A stretch of 64,000 bases of DNA, taken from NCBI RefSeq assembly GCF_009933135.1, contig NZ_MAEH01000009.1, forward strand, positions 310,001 through 374,000, in the 5' to 3' direction. The stretch's first letter is position 1. Every line of letters starts with the position of its first letter. A program made the translations under genes and the position numbers. Shown piece by piece: positions 8,261-16,575 of this stretch. This DNA comes from Candidatus Enterococcus leclercqii (lineage in GTDB: Bacteria; Bacillota; Bacilli; Lactobacillales; Enterococcaceae). Below the pieces are notes generated by a model, which saw only the letters and a list, made by a program, of their open reading frames with translations, did no database searches and had not been told where the DNA came from.

Positions 8261-9042
8261 CATTCAAGCGGTGGGGTTTGCTGCTTTCCCCTCCCAAAAT
8301 CCACCATATTTTCTCGAAAACGCAGTGGCAGGTGACTGCGCTGGAGAGTGGGGTTGCTGCGTTCCTTGATGGTCACGGCTGCTAAAAAGGTCTGCCAATG
8401 TTCTTGGACCTGTACTTCATTGGCGTCTTCTGGTGATAAAGGACAATCGAGATCCTCAATAAATGAAGTCGCCCCGTGATCGATGACTGCTAACAATCGA
8501 TGGGTTTCATCATAGATCAGCAGTTGTTCATTGGGATAGCGCTCTGCAAAATGTGGACAAAGATACGGGAGTGACTGATGTTTCGGCGCGATTTTACTGA
8601 AAAGGATAGCCCCGACATATTCAAAACGAACAAAGCCGGTCAGCAGATGTACTTCTCCTAAAAGCGACTGGATCGCTTTTTGCAGTGCCAGCACTTGGGG
8701 GTGGCCGATAAAATTGGTTAACGAGTCCCGACTCTCCAATGCAATGGCGATTGCTGTTAACAGCGCTCTTTCTTTATCCAACAACGTGCTGTTGAAGCCG
8801 TCTCGGATAAAAGCCTGATTATCCGGGGTCAATTTCTGCTGTAGGCGTCGCCAGATTTGCTTTCCACGGCTTTCATCAGTGGCCAGCCATTCACTGGGAA
8901 ATAGACTGATGGCAGTTGTAGCAGGATTTAGAATTTCTGCTGGCAGAATTTTTTGGGAAAAAGCGCGGTCCACGACAGTCATCATCCCCCAGAAACTGCC
9001 GTCGTATTCCCACAAGACATCCTGCTCTTGCAATTGAATCAT
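8260..9042 (-). CDS. DUF4130 / TIGR03915-type DNA metabolism protein
   Basis: 260 residues, start ATG overlapping the stop of the radical SAM gene (ATGA-type overlap), so the two are translationally coupled. It matches the family always found beside TIGR03916 radical SAM proteins: the opening (VLWEYDGSFWGMMTVVDRAF), a central LTGFVRFEYVGAILFSKIAPKH and a DETHRLLAVID segment. The family is annotated as a probable DNA metabolism protein related to the DUF4130 fold of uracil-DNA glycosylases; its reaction is not established. The conserved pairing and the LexA box before the operon suggest a role in DNA repair. Confidence 0.8.
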   Translation of the reverse strand: MIQLQEQDVLWEYDGSFWGMMTVVDRAFSQKILPAEILNPATTAISLFPSEWLATDESRGKQIWRRLQQKLTPDNQAFIRDGFNSTLLDKERALLTAIAIALESRDSLTNFIGHPQVLALQKAIQSLLGEVHLLTGFVRFEYVGAILFSKIAPKHQSLPYLCPHFAERYPNEQLLIYDETHRLLAVIDHGATSFIEDLDCPLSPEDANEVQVQEHWQTFLAAVTIKERSNPTLQRSHLPLRFRENMVDFGRGKQQTPPLE

Positions 9043-10352
9043 GAGCTTCCCGCCTTTCCACTCATCTGATGATGTGCCAGTTTTTCCACATCAAACAGGC
9101 TCAACTGTTCACTTGTCGTCTGGGTATTCAAGTTTTTCAAGGTATTGTATTGCTTGGAGGAGACCAAAGACGCGATAATCCACTCGGGGTCGCGGATCAA
9201 CCCTGCCAGCTGTTGCTGATTGCAGGAAACAAAATACTGGGCACGTTTGACCACCACACCCAAACGTTTTAAGTCGGATAATTGTAACTGGTAGTATTTT
9301 CTGGCCTTAACGATATTTTTGGCACTTTTCGGCCCGATTCCAGGGATGCGCAATAGCCGCTCATAGGAGGCAGTTTGCACATCAACAGGGAACTGCTCAT
9401 AATGTTGCACCGCCCAGTTTGCCTTAGGATCTAGGTATAAATTGAAGTTGGGCTTCTCTTCTGTCAGGATTTCATCGGCAGAAAATTTGTAAAAACGCAT
9501 CAGCCAGTCTGCTTGGTACAACCGGTGTTCCCGCAATAATGGCGGATCGGTCGTCACCGCCGGTAGCAGTGAGTCATTGTTCATCGGAATATAGGCAGAA
9601 TAATAGACCCGTTTCAAATCATATTTCCCGTAAAGATTCGCGGCAATTTTTACGATGGCCCGATCAGTTTCCGGAGTTGCTCCGATAATCATCTGAGTAG
9701 ACTGACCGGCTGGCACAAAGGTCGGACTTTTGCGGAGTGCTAGTAGCAACCGTTGCTGCTGTTTGACTGTTGCGATTTGTTTCATCGGCTTGTACAGCGC
9801 TAAAGGATCTTTGTCCGGCGCCAGTAATTGTAAGCTTTCCCGTGAAGGCAATTCCACATTCACACTCATCCGGTCCGCTAAAAAGCCCAGCTCCTGGATC
9901 AGCCGCTCATCTGCTCCCGGGATAGCCTTGACGTGAATATAGCCTCGAAAGCCCTTTTCATGACGAAGAATCCGCAATGTCTCAATCAGCAGTTCGCAAG
10001 TATAGTCCACATTTTGGATAATAGCAGAACTCAAAAACAGGCCTTCAATGTAATTGCGCATATAAAAATCCATTGTCAAATCGGCAACTTCTCTTGGTGT
10101 AAAGGCTGCCCGCGGAATGTGATTGGACTTGCGATTGATACAATAGTGACAGTCAAAGATACACGCATTGGTCAACAGCAGCTTCAGCAAAGAGACACAT
10201 CGCCCATCCGCAGTAAAGGAATGACAGATACCGGCCGCCGCCGTACTACCGACTGTTCCTTGGCGATTGTTTTCAGTCACCCCACTGCTGGAACAGGAAA
10301 CATCATATTTGGCTGATTCAGCCAGGATCTCAATCTTCTTTGATAATTCCAT
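9039..10352 (-). CDS. Radical SAM putative DNA modification/repair protein (TIGR03916)
   Basis: 437 residues from the ATG at 10352, chosen because GGAGGTGGAAAG precedes it; an open frame continues upstream but crosses the LexA box. The radical SAM cluster motif CIFDCHYC is near residue 60. The C-terminal part has a helix-hairpin-helix DNA-binding motif (LLRIPGIGPKSAKNIVKARK). This combination, with a DUF4130 partner overlapping its stop, is the conserved TIGR03916/TIGR03915 pair. The protein is expected to bind an iron-sulfur cluster and SAM and act on damaged or modified DNA, although the substrate is unknown. A LexA box lies 16-29 bases upstream of the start, so SOS induction is likely. Confidence 0.88.
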   Translation of the reverse strand: MELSKKIEILAESAKYDVSCSSSGVTENNRQGTVGSTAAAGICHSFTADGRCVSLLKLLLTNACIFDCHYCINRKSNHIPRAAFTPREVADLTMDFYMRNYIEGLFLSSAIIQNVDYTCELLIETLRILRHEKGFRGYIHVKAIPGADERLIQELGFLADRMSVNVELPSRESLQLLAPDKDPLALYKPMKQIATVKQQQRLLLALRKSPTFVPAGQSTQMIIGATPETDRAIVKIAANLYGKYDLKRVYYSAYIPMNNDSLLPAVTTDPPLLREHRLYQADWLMRFYKFSADEILTEEKPNFNLYLDPKANWAVQHYEQFPVDVQTASYERLLRIPGIGPKSAKNIVKARKYYQLQLSDLKRLGVVVKRAQYFVSCNQQQLAGLIRDPEWIIASLVSSKQYNTLKNLNTQTTSEQLSLFDVEKLAHHQMSGKAGSS

Positions 10353-10367
10353 CTTTCCACCTCCAAC

Positions 10368-10381
10368 AGAACATACGTTCG
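10368..10381 (-). promoter_or_regulatory. LexA (SOS) box
   Basis: On the minus strand the site reads CGAACGTATGTTCT, which matches the Gram-positive LexA consensus CGAACRNRYGTTYC at 13 of 14 positions. Its position just upstream of the radical SAM start fits repression in the absence of DNA damage. Confidence 0.82.
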
Positions 10382-10450
10382 CAAATTGATTGTAGCAAAA
10401 ATACGCAAATTCGTCAAAAACAGGCGACCACCGCATATATTTTGCCTGCC

Positions 10451-10484
10451 AAAAAAGACCATGCCGCGATTGCAGCATAGTCTT
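10451..10484 (-). terminator. Rho-independent terminator
   Basis: On the minus strand AAGACTATGC pairs with GCATGGTCTT around a loop of about 10 bases and is followed by six Ts. It ends the 424-residue gene and separates it from the SOS-controlled operon. Confidence 0.7.
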
Positions 10485-10547
10485 ATGACAGTTTTATTAG
10501 TGACAAGCCCTCCGTTTGTGGCCACTGACAGCCACCCGCCAAGATTC

Positions 10548-11822
10548 TCAGCCTTTCATTGCCACCGCTTCTTTACTAAAGAGGGCGTCAATTCCGGAAA
10601 CTTTGATTAATTGTTCGTACTCGGCGGTTTCGATTGCCGCGACTTGAGCTCCCTTTTCTTGCGGAGTCACTTGCCGAAGATTCTTTTCAGTCATCACGAC
10701 ATTTTGAAAAGAAGAAAACGTCAGCACGTATTTTGCAATGGTTGCCATGGAAAGATCGATTTTCTGATTTTCTTCTTGCTGCAAAAATTCCTGGATGGCT
10801 GATTCCCAGATGCCTGGATTTCCTTTTCTGTCCTTATAGGAGCGGATGATAAATCTCGGTGGAACAAGGTCTGCAGTTTCACTTCGGTGTTCATACTCAT
10901 AGATCCGTTTCAAGATGACAGAAATTACAAAGCGACTGGAGGCTTGCTTACAGACTGAAGCAATCTCCTTTTTAGGAAGGGTGATGGTCTTACTGCGGTA
11001 AGGAAATAAATCCAGCGTTGCGATTTTCAACTCGCGGATTTTCTCTTTGAATTCTTTGCCTTCAGCCTCCGACTTATTTGCAATATCTGCTAACCTGTCA
11101 ACTGCCACGTCAAAGAAGTGATCTTGGGTCCCAATAGGTGTAAATAATCCTCGGAAGTATTTGTCAAAATAATAGTATTCCTGCTTTGCTGATTTCAAAT
11201 CCGCGATTCCGTCCGTTTTCATACGGGTCAACAAGGGAACTTCATCATAGCGATTGGTTTCATCAGCCAGCTCTTGATATAGCTTGTTCCGTTGATCATC
11301 CCACACATACGCTTTTAATCGCGCTAAATCAATTGTCCAATTTTCATTTGGATCACGAAACTTGCCATTTTCATCATAGATTTCCATAAACTCTGCCACC
11401 GTTTTAGGAGGCACCAGATCTCCACCGTCTTGCTTTATCGCCGACCAGATTGTCAAATCCATATCATTGTAAGTTCCGCCTGGATTAAGCAGCACGAGAA
11501 TCACTGAAGACTGCTCAAGCGAACCACTGTACAACGCCGGAATGCCGAATTTATAAGAAACACTTTGCTTGGCATAACTCGGTAATGATTTCAAGTTATC
11601 CCCGGGTGCTTCCCAGGAGAATCCTCCCTCAGGTTCAATACCAGTCTCAACTGCACGTTTGTAAGACTCACAGGCAGCTGTGATAAACGGCTTTGTGTCA
11701 CCATCAGCGCCCTTTACCAATGTCATAAAGGGATTGTAGTCATTCATCTGACTCCAACTGCCCTTTATGATCCATTCTGCCAATGACAGCGTGTCTTGCG
11801 TCTTACTTGCCGCTTCAAACAT
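10548..11822 (-). CDS. Conserved hypothetical protein, 424 residues
   Basis: A soluble protein that I do not recognise with confidence. Two segments stand out: VILVLLNPGG near residue 110 and ATLDLFPYRSK near residue 270. A short strand followed by NPG and later a PYRS/HPS-like motif recalls the uracil-DNA glycosylase superfamily, but this is a weak resemblance and no catalytic residues can be assigned. No signal peptide or membrane helix is present. It lies upstream of the SOS-boxed radical SAM operon on the same strand but has its own terminator, so it is a separate transcription unit. Moderate GC, like its neighbours. Confidence 0.6.
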   Translation of the reverse strand: MFEAASKTQDTLSLAEWIIKGSWSQMNDYNPFMTLVKGADGDTKPFITAACESYKRAVETGIEPEGGFSWEAPGDNLKSLPSYAKQSVSYKFGIPALYSGSLEQSSVILVLLNPGGTYNDMDLTIWSAIKQDGGDLVPPKTVAEFMEIYDENGKFRDPNENWTIDLARLKAYVWDDQRNKLYQELADETNRYDEVPLLTRMKTDGIADLKSAKQEYYYFDKYFRGLFTPIGTQDHFFDVAVDRLADIANKSEAEGKEFKEKIRELKIATLDLFPYRSKTITLPKKEIASVCKQASSRFVISVILKRIYEYEHRSETADLVPPRFIIRSYKDRKGNPGIWESAIQEFLQQEENQKIDLSMATIAKYVLTFSSFQNVVMTEKNLRQVTPQEKGAQVAAIETAEYEQLIKVSGIDALFSKEAVAMKG

Positions 11823-11980
11823 CCAATCTCCTCTTTTCCGATAATCATTTATACCTGCACATCAGTGAAAGGCGACTAGTCGTTTGGATGCCTTTATGTA
11901 AGCAATAATAACTTGCCAACGAACAGCAAATTTTTTGGAAACCTGCCGCCTACCAAACTCCACAGGTCTATTCTGATTAT

Positions 11981-12012
11981 AAAAAAAGAGATAGTCACAA
12001 TATGACTACCTC
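11981..12012 (-). terminator. Rho-independent terminator of the sensory operon
   Basis: GAG-TAGTCA and TGACTA-CTC pair around CAATA, with a run of seven Ts on the minus strand. It lies 90 bases past the stop of the galactose-binding gene and ends the operon that begins at 18166. The 11823-12104 gap holds nothing else recognised. Confidence 0.65.
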
Positions 12013-12104
12013 ATAATTGGATGAAATAATTCTGGCAACTTCAGCCCCCTGAACCCCCTACCATTTGGCATTGTCTAGTAGCACAGCCAGACTAGTTTTA
12101 AAAT

Positions 12105-13019
12105 TTAAAAATCAGCCACATTTTCTTTGGTAATTTTTTTATAGGGCAGGTAAATCTGGGGTCCGGCTGCTGTGAGTCGGCTCTTTTTTCCTAACGCCAA
12201 ATCAGCTGCTAGTTCAGCCATTGCCGTAGCTTGACCATCCTTATCATTGTAGACGGTACCGGCTAGTAAGTCATCTTTTACTGCCTGCAAGCCTATTTTA
12301 GTCCCATCAATTCCGAAAAACACCGGAATGCTAGATTCGGTGCGATTGAGTTTAGCATAAGCATCTAATCCGCCAAGGGCCATTTCATCATTGTTGGAGA
12401 GGACCAGCTCGATATCATTTTGATATTGACCAATGAGCTGCATCATTCGGTTTTCTGCCTGAGCCCGGTTCCAATTGGCGATGCCATACCCCAGTTTCTC
12501 CAATTTGATACCGGCATTTTTCAAGGTATTGACACTCTCTTCGGTTCGAATAATGGCATCTTGATGTCCGGGTTCTCCTTCTAAAATTACATACTGGATT
12601 TTGCCATCTTGATTGCGATCAATTTTAGGATTTTCAGCGATTGCCGCAGCAGCCAACTCACCTTGCATCTTACCAGACTCTTGGGCATCCGCTCCCACAT
12701 AATACAATTTATTCCATTGCTTTAAATCCTCAGCTACCGGCTCACGATTGAAAAAAATCACCGGTACGTCACGTTCTTTAGCCTGTTCGATAATAGAAGA
12801 AGTGTTGGTCCGATCCACCAGGTTTACCAGCAGAACATTACAGCCAGCACCCAGCAATTCCTTAACCTGCTCGTTTTGTTGTCGCTGAGAATCCGAAGCA
12901 TCTCGAATGGTCATCACTGTCTCAACTTCTTTTTCTTTACCCAACTCCTTTAACTTTTCTTCCATACTATCCGTTAGCTCATTCATAAACCGATCACTTT
13001 TGTCGTATCGTGTGACCCC
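12105..13019 (-). CDS. Galactose/glucose-binding lipoprotein, 3' exon (complete ligand-binding domain)
   Basis: About 304 codons encode a whole MglB-type sugar-binding domain in the normal order. Residues known to bind sugar in E. coli MglB are conserved: D and F in RYDKSDRF, H/D/R in GHQDAIIR, W in ANWNRAQA, N in LSNNDEM, D in FGIDG, N in VYNDKD. The calcium loop DRNQDGKIQ is intact. This part alone has no signal peptide. A GTG at 13022 could serve as a start but is immediately preceded by TAG. Splicing out the intron at 13020-13642 joins it in frame to a lipoprotein signal exon (13643-13744), giving a normal 338-residue lipoprotein. In the two-component operon it probably presents sugar to the sensor kinase. 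If splicing does not occur, the gene is dead. Confidence 0.85.
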   Translation of the reverse strand, partial: GVTRYDKSDRFMNELTDSMEEKLKELGKEKEVETVMTIRDASDSQRQQNEQVKELLGAGCNVLLVNLVDRTNTSSIIEQAKERDVPVIFFNREPVAEDLKQWNKLYYVGADAQESGKMQGELAAAAIAENPKIDRNQDGKIQYVILEGEPGHQDAIIRTEESVNTLKNAGIKLEKLGYGIANWNRAQAENRMMQLIGQYQNDIELVLSNNDEMALGGLDAYAKLNRTESSIPVFFGIDGTKIGLQAVKDDLLAGTVYNDKDGQATAMAELAADLALGKKSRLTAAGPQIYLPYKKITKENVADF

Positions 13020-13642
13020 CACCTAGACCTTCTGAAACGGCTCCACACAATTCTTGGCCCCGATGCTCGTGATAAACCGCAAATTACAGTCAAGCTGTCA
13101 CTCACAGTTTACCGAACTTGTTATTCTTCAATTGATTCACCAAGCACCAGTAAAACCATAATTATGCCTCAGCCAGCTACTGAAGGTGTCGTTCACATGC
13201 AGACGCTACCCCACATGCAGTTCTCTGATGAACTTCTTGTACTTTCATACAAGTACAGACTATCTCTTCTCCATACCAAATTACTTTGGGTTAGGCGAAA
13301 CCACTTCCACGGGCTTTTCCGTGTACTTCCCTCAAGAGGAATAGTCGTTGAACGTTCTCATTTCTGAGCTTCGCTGCTGATCACCGATTGTTTTTGACAA
13401 GTAGGTTTTAACCTTATGTCATCTCAGCTGTTTTTTCTGTTTTCACCGCCGTCACGCTTAGGTTTGGCTATCCTTACGTTGTGGCCAGCTGAGCTTTACG
13501 GCTTTCCAGCAATTCAGTTTCTTTGTTGGATAAGAAATTACTTATCACTATCTGCCAGTTTCCCGACAGACTTACTCGTCGCCTGTCTCTACCGAAATAC
13601 AAATATCGTTACTTGTTGCTTCCGGAAAAGTTACGGCAGTCA
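13020..13642 (-). ncRNA. Group I self-splicing intron interrupting a sugar-binding lipoprotein gene
   Basis: On the minus strand this 623-base segment carries the ordered group I core. P is AATTGCTGGAAA (13514-13503). Q is the CAATCGGTGATCAGCAGC region (13390-13373), and P4 forms as TGCTG/CAGCA. R is GTTCAACGACTAT (13353-13341) and S is AAGAGATAGTC (13268-13258), with P7 as GACTAT/ATAGTC. P9 is CTTGTA/TACAAG (13253-13236). P1 pairs exon bases AAAATTTAT (13651-13643) with the internal guide GTAACTTTT (13634-13626), ending in the required U-G pair, so the 5' exon ends in U at 13643. The intron would end in G at 13020. Joining the exons keeps frame. No homing endonuclease, reverse transcriptase or TnpB frame lies inside. 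Exact ends may shift by a few bases. An IStron remnant is possible. Confidence 0.85.
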
Positions 13643-13744
13643 ATAAATTTTGGGGGTATTCGGAGTTGGTGAGCTGGCACATGCAGCTAATGAGAAAACT
13701 GCCAAAAGGCTGAATATCAGCCATACTGTCCTTTTGACTCTCAC
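13643..13744 (-). CDS. Galactose-binding lipoprotein, 5' exon (signal peptide and lipobox)
   Basis: A GTG at 13744 lies 8 bases after AAAGGAG and 16 bases after the stop of the preceding gene. It opens a textbook lipoprotein signal: basic MRVKR, a hydrophobic core, and the lipobox LAAC with Cys at residue 22, followed by a Ser/Pro/Thr linker ending NTPKIY. The frame then meets TGA three bases into the intron. In binding proteins of this family the linker is followed directly by the first strand (K-I/V-G-V), which is exactly what begins the 3' exon (GVTRYD). The exon is too short to be noticed by length-based gene finding, and the apparent gap hides the gene's true start. Confidence 0.82.
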
Positions 13745-13760
13745 AGTTAGGGCTCCTTTC

Positions 13761-14717
13761 TCAATTTTGATTCATAGTAAACAACAGCTTCTGATTGTCC
13801 TCAGTGAATAGGTTTTCTCCACGCAAGACTTGATAGGCTACGGTTTTACTGTCGATTTTTCCCAAATGAAATTGTAACAGCTGTGTTGCCTTACCGACAC
13901 TCAGATAGCCCATACTGAAAATATCAGGAACTATCAGCGCTTTTACTAAACCGGTATCCAGATAATAGACAGCTTCCGTGGAATGCGCGATACCATAAGC
14001 TACAGCATTTTTCAGGTTACTGTTTTTGTGACTTTCTGCATAAGCAGCCACGCTTTTATCGTCCAACGCTGCCACCAAATCTACTGGTGCCAATGCTTCT
14101 GGAACCCCATCTTTTTTCATTTCATCACTGATTTTGCAGCGCCATTTTATCACTACACCTTTGTCCGCCAACGCCCTTTCAAATCCTTCTTCTTTGGAAT
14201 CATCTGTCTCTTCGCAGATGATTCCTAAAGTTTTACCCTCAAGATCACCAGCATAGTCTTGCAACAGCTCTTCTGCCAGCGCCTGGCCCATCACTAAATT
14301 ATCAGGAGCGACACTAGTCACAGAGCTTTTATTAGATGTAGGAGCGCTGCCAATCATCACCACTGGACGTTCTTGCTCAATCTTGGCAAGCATTGCCGTT
14401 TCCTCTTCTCCTACTGCCGGACCAACAATAACTGCGTCTGCGCCATTGGCTACTTCCTGATCAATGAACTTTTTTTGCTTTGCAGCAGTCATGGTCTCAC
14501 CAGTATCTGCAACGACTACTTCTACATTGTAATCAGCAGCAGCCATTTTTAAGCCGTAGCGCAGAGAAGCCCACCGACTACTATCAGAATCAGGCAAGAT
14601 AACCGCAACTTTCCCCACACTGGCATCAGGATCTGCCGTCAGCATCAGAAGCGCTAAGACAACAGCCATCCCCCCTAACACTAATTCCAGCATAATAAAG
14701 ATTTTATGGTTCTTCAT
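13761..14717 (-). CDS. Membrane-anchored periplasmic-binding-type sugar sensor protein
   Basis: 318 residues. Residues 7-28 form an uncleaved-looking hydrophobic anchor without a lipobox Cys. The rest is a type-1 periplasmic binding fold (KVAVILPDSDSSRWASLRYG, NGADAVIVGPA, KTLGIICEE). It overlaps the end of the histidine kinase gene by 14 bases and is followed after 16 bases by the intron-split lipoprotein gene. Such proteins encoded with YesM-type kinases often act as sensory partners rather than transport components, so binding of a sugar and contact with the kinase's extracellular domain is a reasonable inference. The ligand is unknown. Confidence 0.8.
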   Translation of the reverse strand: MKNHKIFIMLELVLGGMAVVLALLMLTADPDASVGKVAVILPDSDSSRWASLRYGLKMAAADYNVEVVVADTGETMTAAKQKKFIDQEVANGADAVIVGPAVGEEETAMLAKIEQERPVVMIGSAPTSNKSSVTSVAPDNLVMGQALAEELLQDYAGDLEGKTLGIICEETDDSKEEGFERALADKGVVIKWRCKISDEMKKDGVPEALAPVDLVAALDDKSVAAYAESHKNSNLKNAVAYGIAHSTEAVYYLDTGLVKALIVPDIFSMGYLSVGKATQLLQFHLGKIDSKTVAYQVLRGENLFTEDNQKLLFTMNQN

Positions 14718-16575
14718 CTGGTTCCACCTGTCCTTTTTCTTCAGCTTTCAATACATCATCATTGAAACGGAAACCTTGCTCTAGCCGTTTGCGATTTTCT
14801 TCGGTATACGCTACCGCAGGGATCACAATGGTGACAGTCGTGCCTTCATCCAGTTGGCTTTGTACTCGTAATCCATAGCTCTTACCGAAAAATAGTTGCA
14901 GACGTCTGTTAACGTTTACTAACCCAACACCGGAGCCCATCTTGGCAACCTTTTCATCATCAGTCAACAACGAGGCCACCTGCTCTTTGGTCATACCTAC
15001 TCCATTGTCTATTACCGAAAGTCGAATCTCATTTTCTACCAGACGACCAACGATCCGAATCTCACCACCTTCATCAAGACCTGTCAGCGCGTAGTTCAAA
15101 CTATTTTCCAAAATCGGCTGCAAAACCAGCTTAACAATTGCTTGGTTTTCGACTTCTGGATCAATATCGAAACTCACTGAGACACTCTCTTGGTAGCGCT
15201 CCATCTGGATATTTAGATAGCTTCTGGCATGCTGCAGCTCATCAGCCACACTAATCACCGTTCGCCCTTTTGAAAGGCTAATTCTGAACAGCTTCGCCAA
15301 TTGCGTTACCATGAAGACTGCCTTGTCGTTGCGTTCTCCTTCAATCATCCAGGTGATAGATTCTAGTGTATTGTATAAAAAATGCGGATTAATCTGGCTT
15401 TGCAGGGCATCCAATTCACTTTTTCGTCGCTCATTATGCTCCGAAATCACTTCCTTCATCAATAATTCGTTTTGTTCATATGACATTTGAATCGAATGTC
15501 CCAAGTGACGGATTTCCGAGGAGCCACCGATATAAATTGCCGAGTTTTCTCCAGCTTCGTATTCTACTACCGAGTCATTCAATTTTCGCAGTGGACTGGA
15601 TACTCTCAGGGCAATCAACCGATTCACCAGTAAAAGAACCATTGCCATCAAGACCACATAAAAGGCCAAAACTAAGCCCACCCGAAAACGATCTTGCAGA
15701 AAAGTTTCTTTTGGAATGACCCCCACCAATTTCCAACCGGTATAACTGATATCATTGACCAATACCGTACGTTTGATTCCTTGAAAAGAATTGTCGTAAC
15801 TGCCTTCTTTATATTCTGCAGCGGCGGCCGTATCTTCATGCAGCAGCCCTTTTTCAATCTGAATCTGTTTCGGATGGTAGATAATTTTTCCGTTTGCATC
15901 ACATAAATAGTAATATTTCAAATTCTTCGGTAGATTGATCTGCTCCATCATATGTGAAACACGATAGTAATTCATATCCACCAACAGCACACCTAGTTGA
16001 CTATCGCCATTGTTGTTGAGTTCCACAGCGCGACTTAATGAGATCACCCAATCATAGTGCATGCTACCATTATCAAAGAGATTCTGGATGTGGGGAGTGG
16101 AAAAATGAATGTTCTCCATCTTCGAAAGTGCTTGTTGAAACCATTCCTGATTGGTAATATTGGGGTCTTCTTTTTGAAGAGCGACTGGTTCAGCGGCAAT
16201 CAAGCTACCGTAGTTGTTGTAAATAGCCACACTAGCCAGATTATCTTTACTGCTTTCGTAGAGTAGATTCATACCGTTATGGATGATTTGATCTTGAGTG
16301 GCAAAGTCATTTTCTTTGATTACATCATAGTAGACCATGTCAGAAATTTGGCGCATCTGCATTAGATAACTTTCGATAGAATCCCGGGTTTGGCGCATCA
16401 ATTCCTGGGAAGCTTCGACTTCCTTTTCCTGTGCCAGCCGAGAAAAGCGCGTGTACAAAAGCCAACCAGTGATCAACGTAATCAAAATCGTCAAGGCGGA
16501 AAAGACGAGCATCAAGATTGACTGTAATCCCATGTCAGAGAACTTTTTCTTATACTTTTCCCACACGTTCAACAT
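14704..16575 (-). CDS. YesM-type sensor histidine kinase
   Basis: 623 residues. Transmembrane helix 1 at about 18-43, an extracellular double-Cache-like domain, helix 2 near 300-318, a HAMP segment, then the His_kinase (PF06580) phosphoacceptor motif QINPHFLYNT near residue 397 and an ATPase domain with DNGVGM and GVGLVNVNRRL. The C-terminus has an extra charged tail of about 40 residues. The gene overlaps the response regulator gene by 26 bases upstream and the binding protein gene by 14 bases downstream, so the four genes form one tight operon. It probably senses galactose or a related sugar through one of the two encoded binding proteins and controls the adjacent mgl importer. Confidence 0.92.
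   Translation of the reverse strand: MLNVWEKYKKKFSDMGLQSILMLVFSALTILITLITGWLLYTRFSRLAQEKEVEASQELMRQTRDSIESYLMQMRQISDMVYYDVIKENDFATQDQIIHNGMNLLYESSKDNLASVAIYNNYGSLIAAEPVALQKEDPNITNQEWFQQALSKMENIHFSTPHIQNLFDNGSMHYDWVISLSRAVELNNNGDSQLGVLLVDMNYYRVSHMMEQINLPKNLKYYYLCDANGKIIYHPKQIQIEKGLLHEDTAAAAEYKEGSYDNSFQGIKRTVLVNDISYTGWKLVGVIPKETFLQDRFRVGLVLAFYVVLMAMVLLLVNRLIALRVSSPLRKLNDSVVEYEAGENSAIYIGGSSEIRHLGHSIQMSYEQNELLMKEVISEHNERRKSELDALQSQINPHFLYNTLESITWMIEGERNDKAVFMVTQLAKLFRISLSKGRTVISVADELQHARSYLNIQMERYQESVSVSFDIDPEVENQAIVKLVLQPILENSLNYALTGLDEGGEIRIVGRLVENEIRLSVIDNGVGMTKEQVASLLTDDEKVAKMGSGVGLVNVNRRLQLFFGKSYGLRVQSQLDEGTTVTIVIPAVAYTEENRKRLEQGFRFNDDVLKAEEKGQVEPDEEP

Noticed and set aside
13020-13022. GTG at 13022 as the true start of the galactose-binding protein
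   Set aside because: It is immediately preceded by an in-frame stop, leaves no export signal, and the intron model supplies a complete signal exon in frame.
13020-13642. Group II intron or decayed 5' end of the gene
   Set aside because: No domain V-like hairpin or reverse transcriptase; P, Q, R and S elements in order and the P1 U-G pair fit group I. Random decay would not leave matching exon ends.
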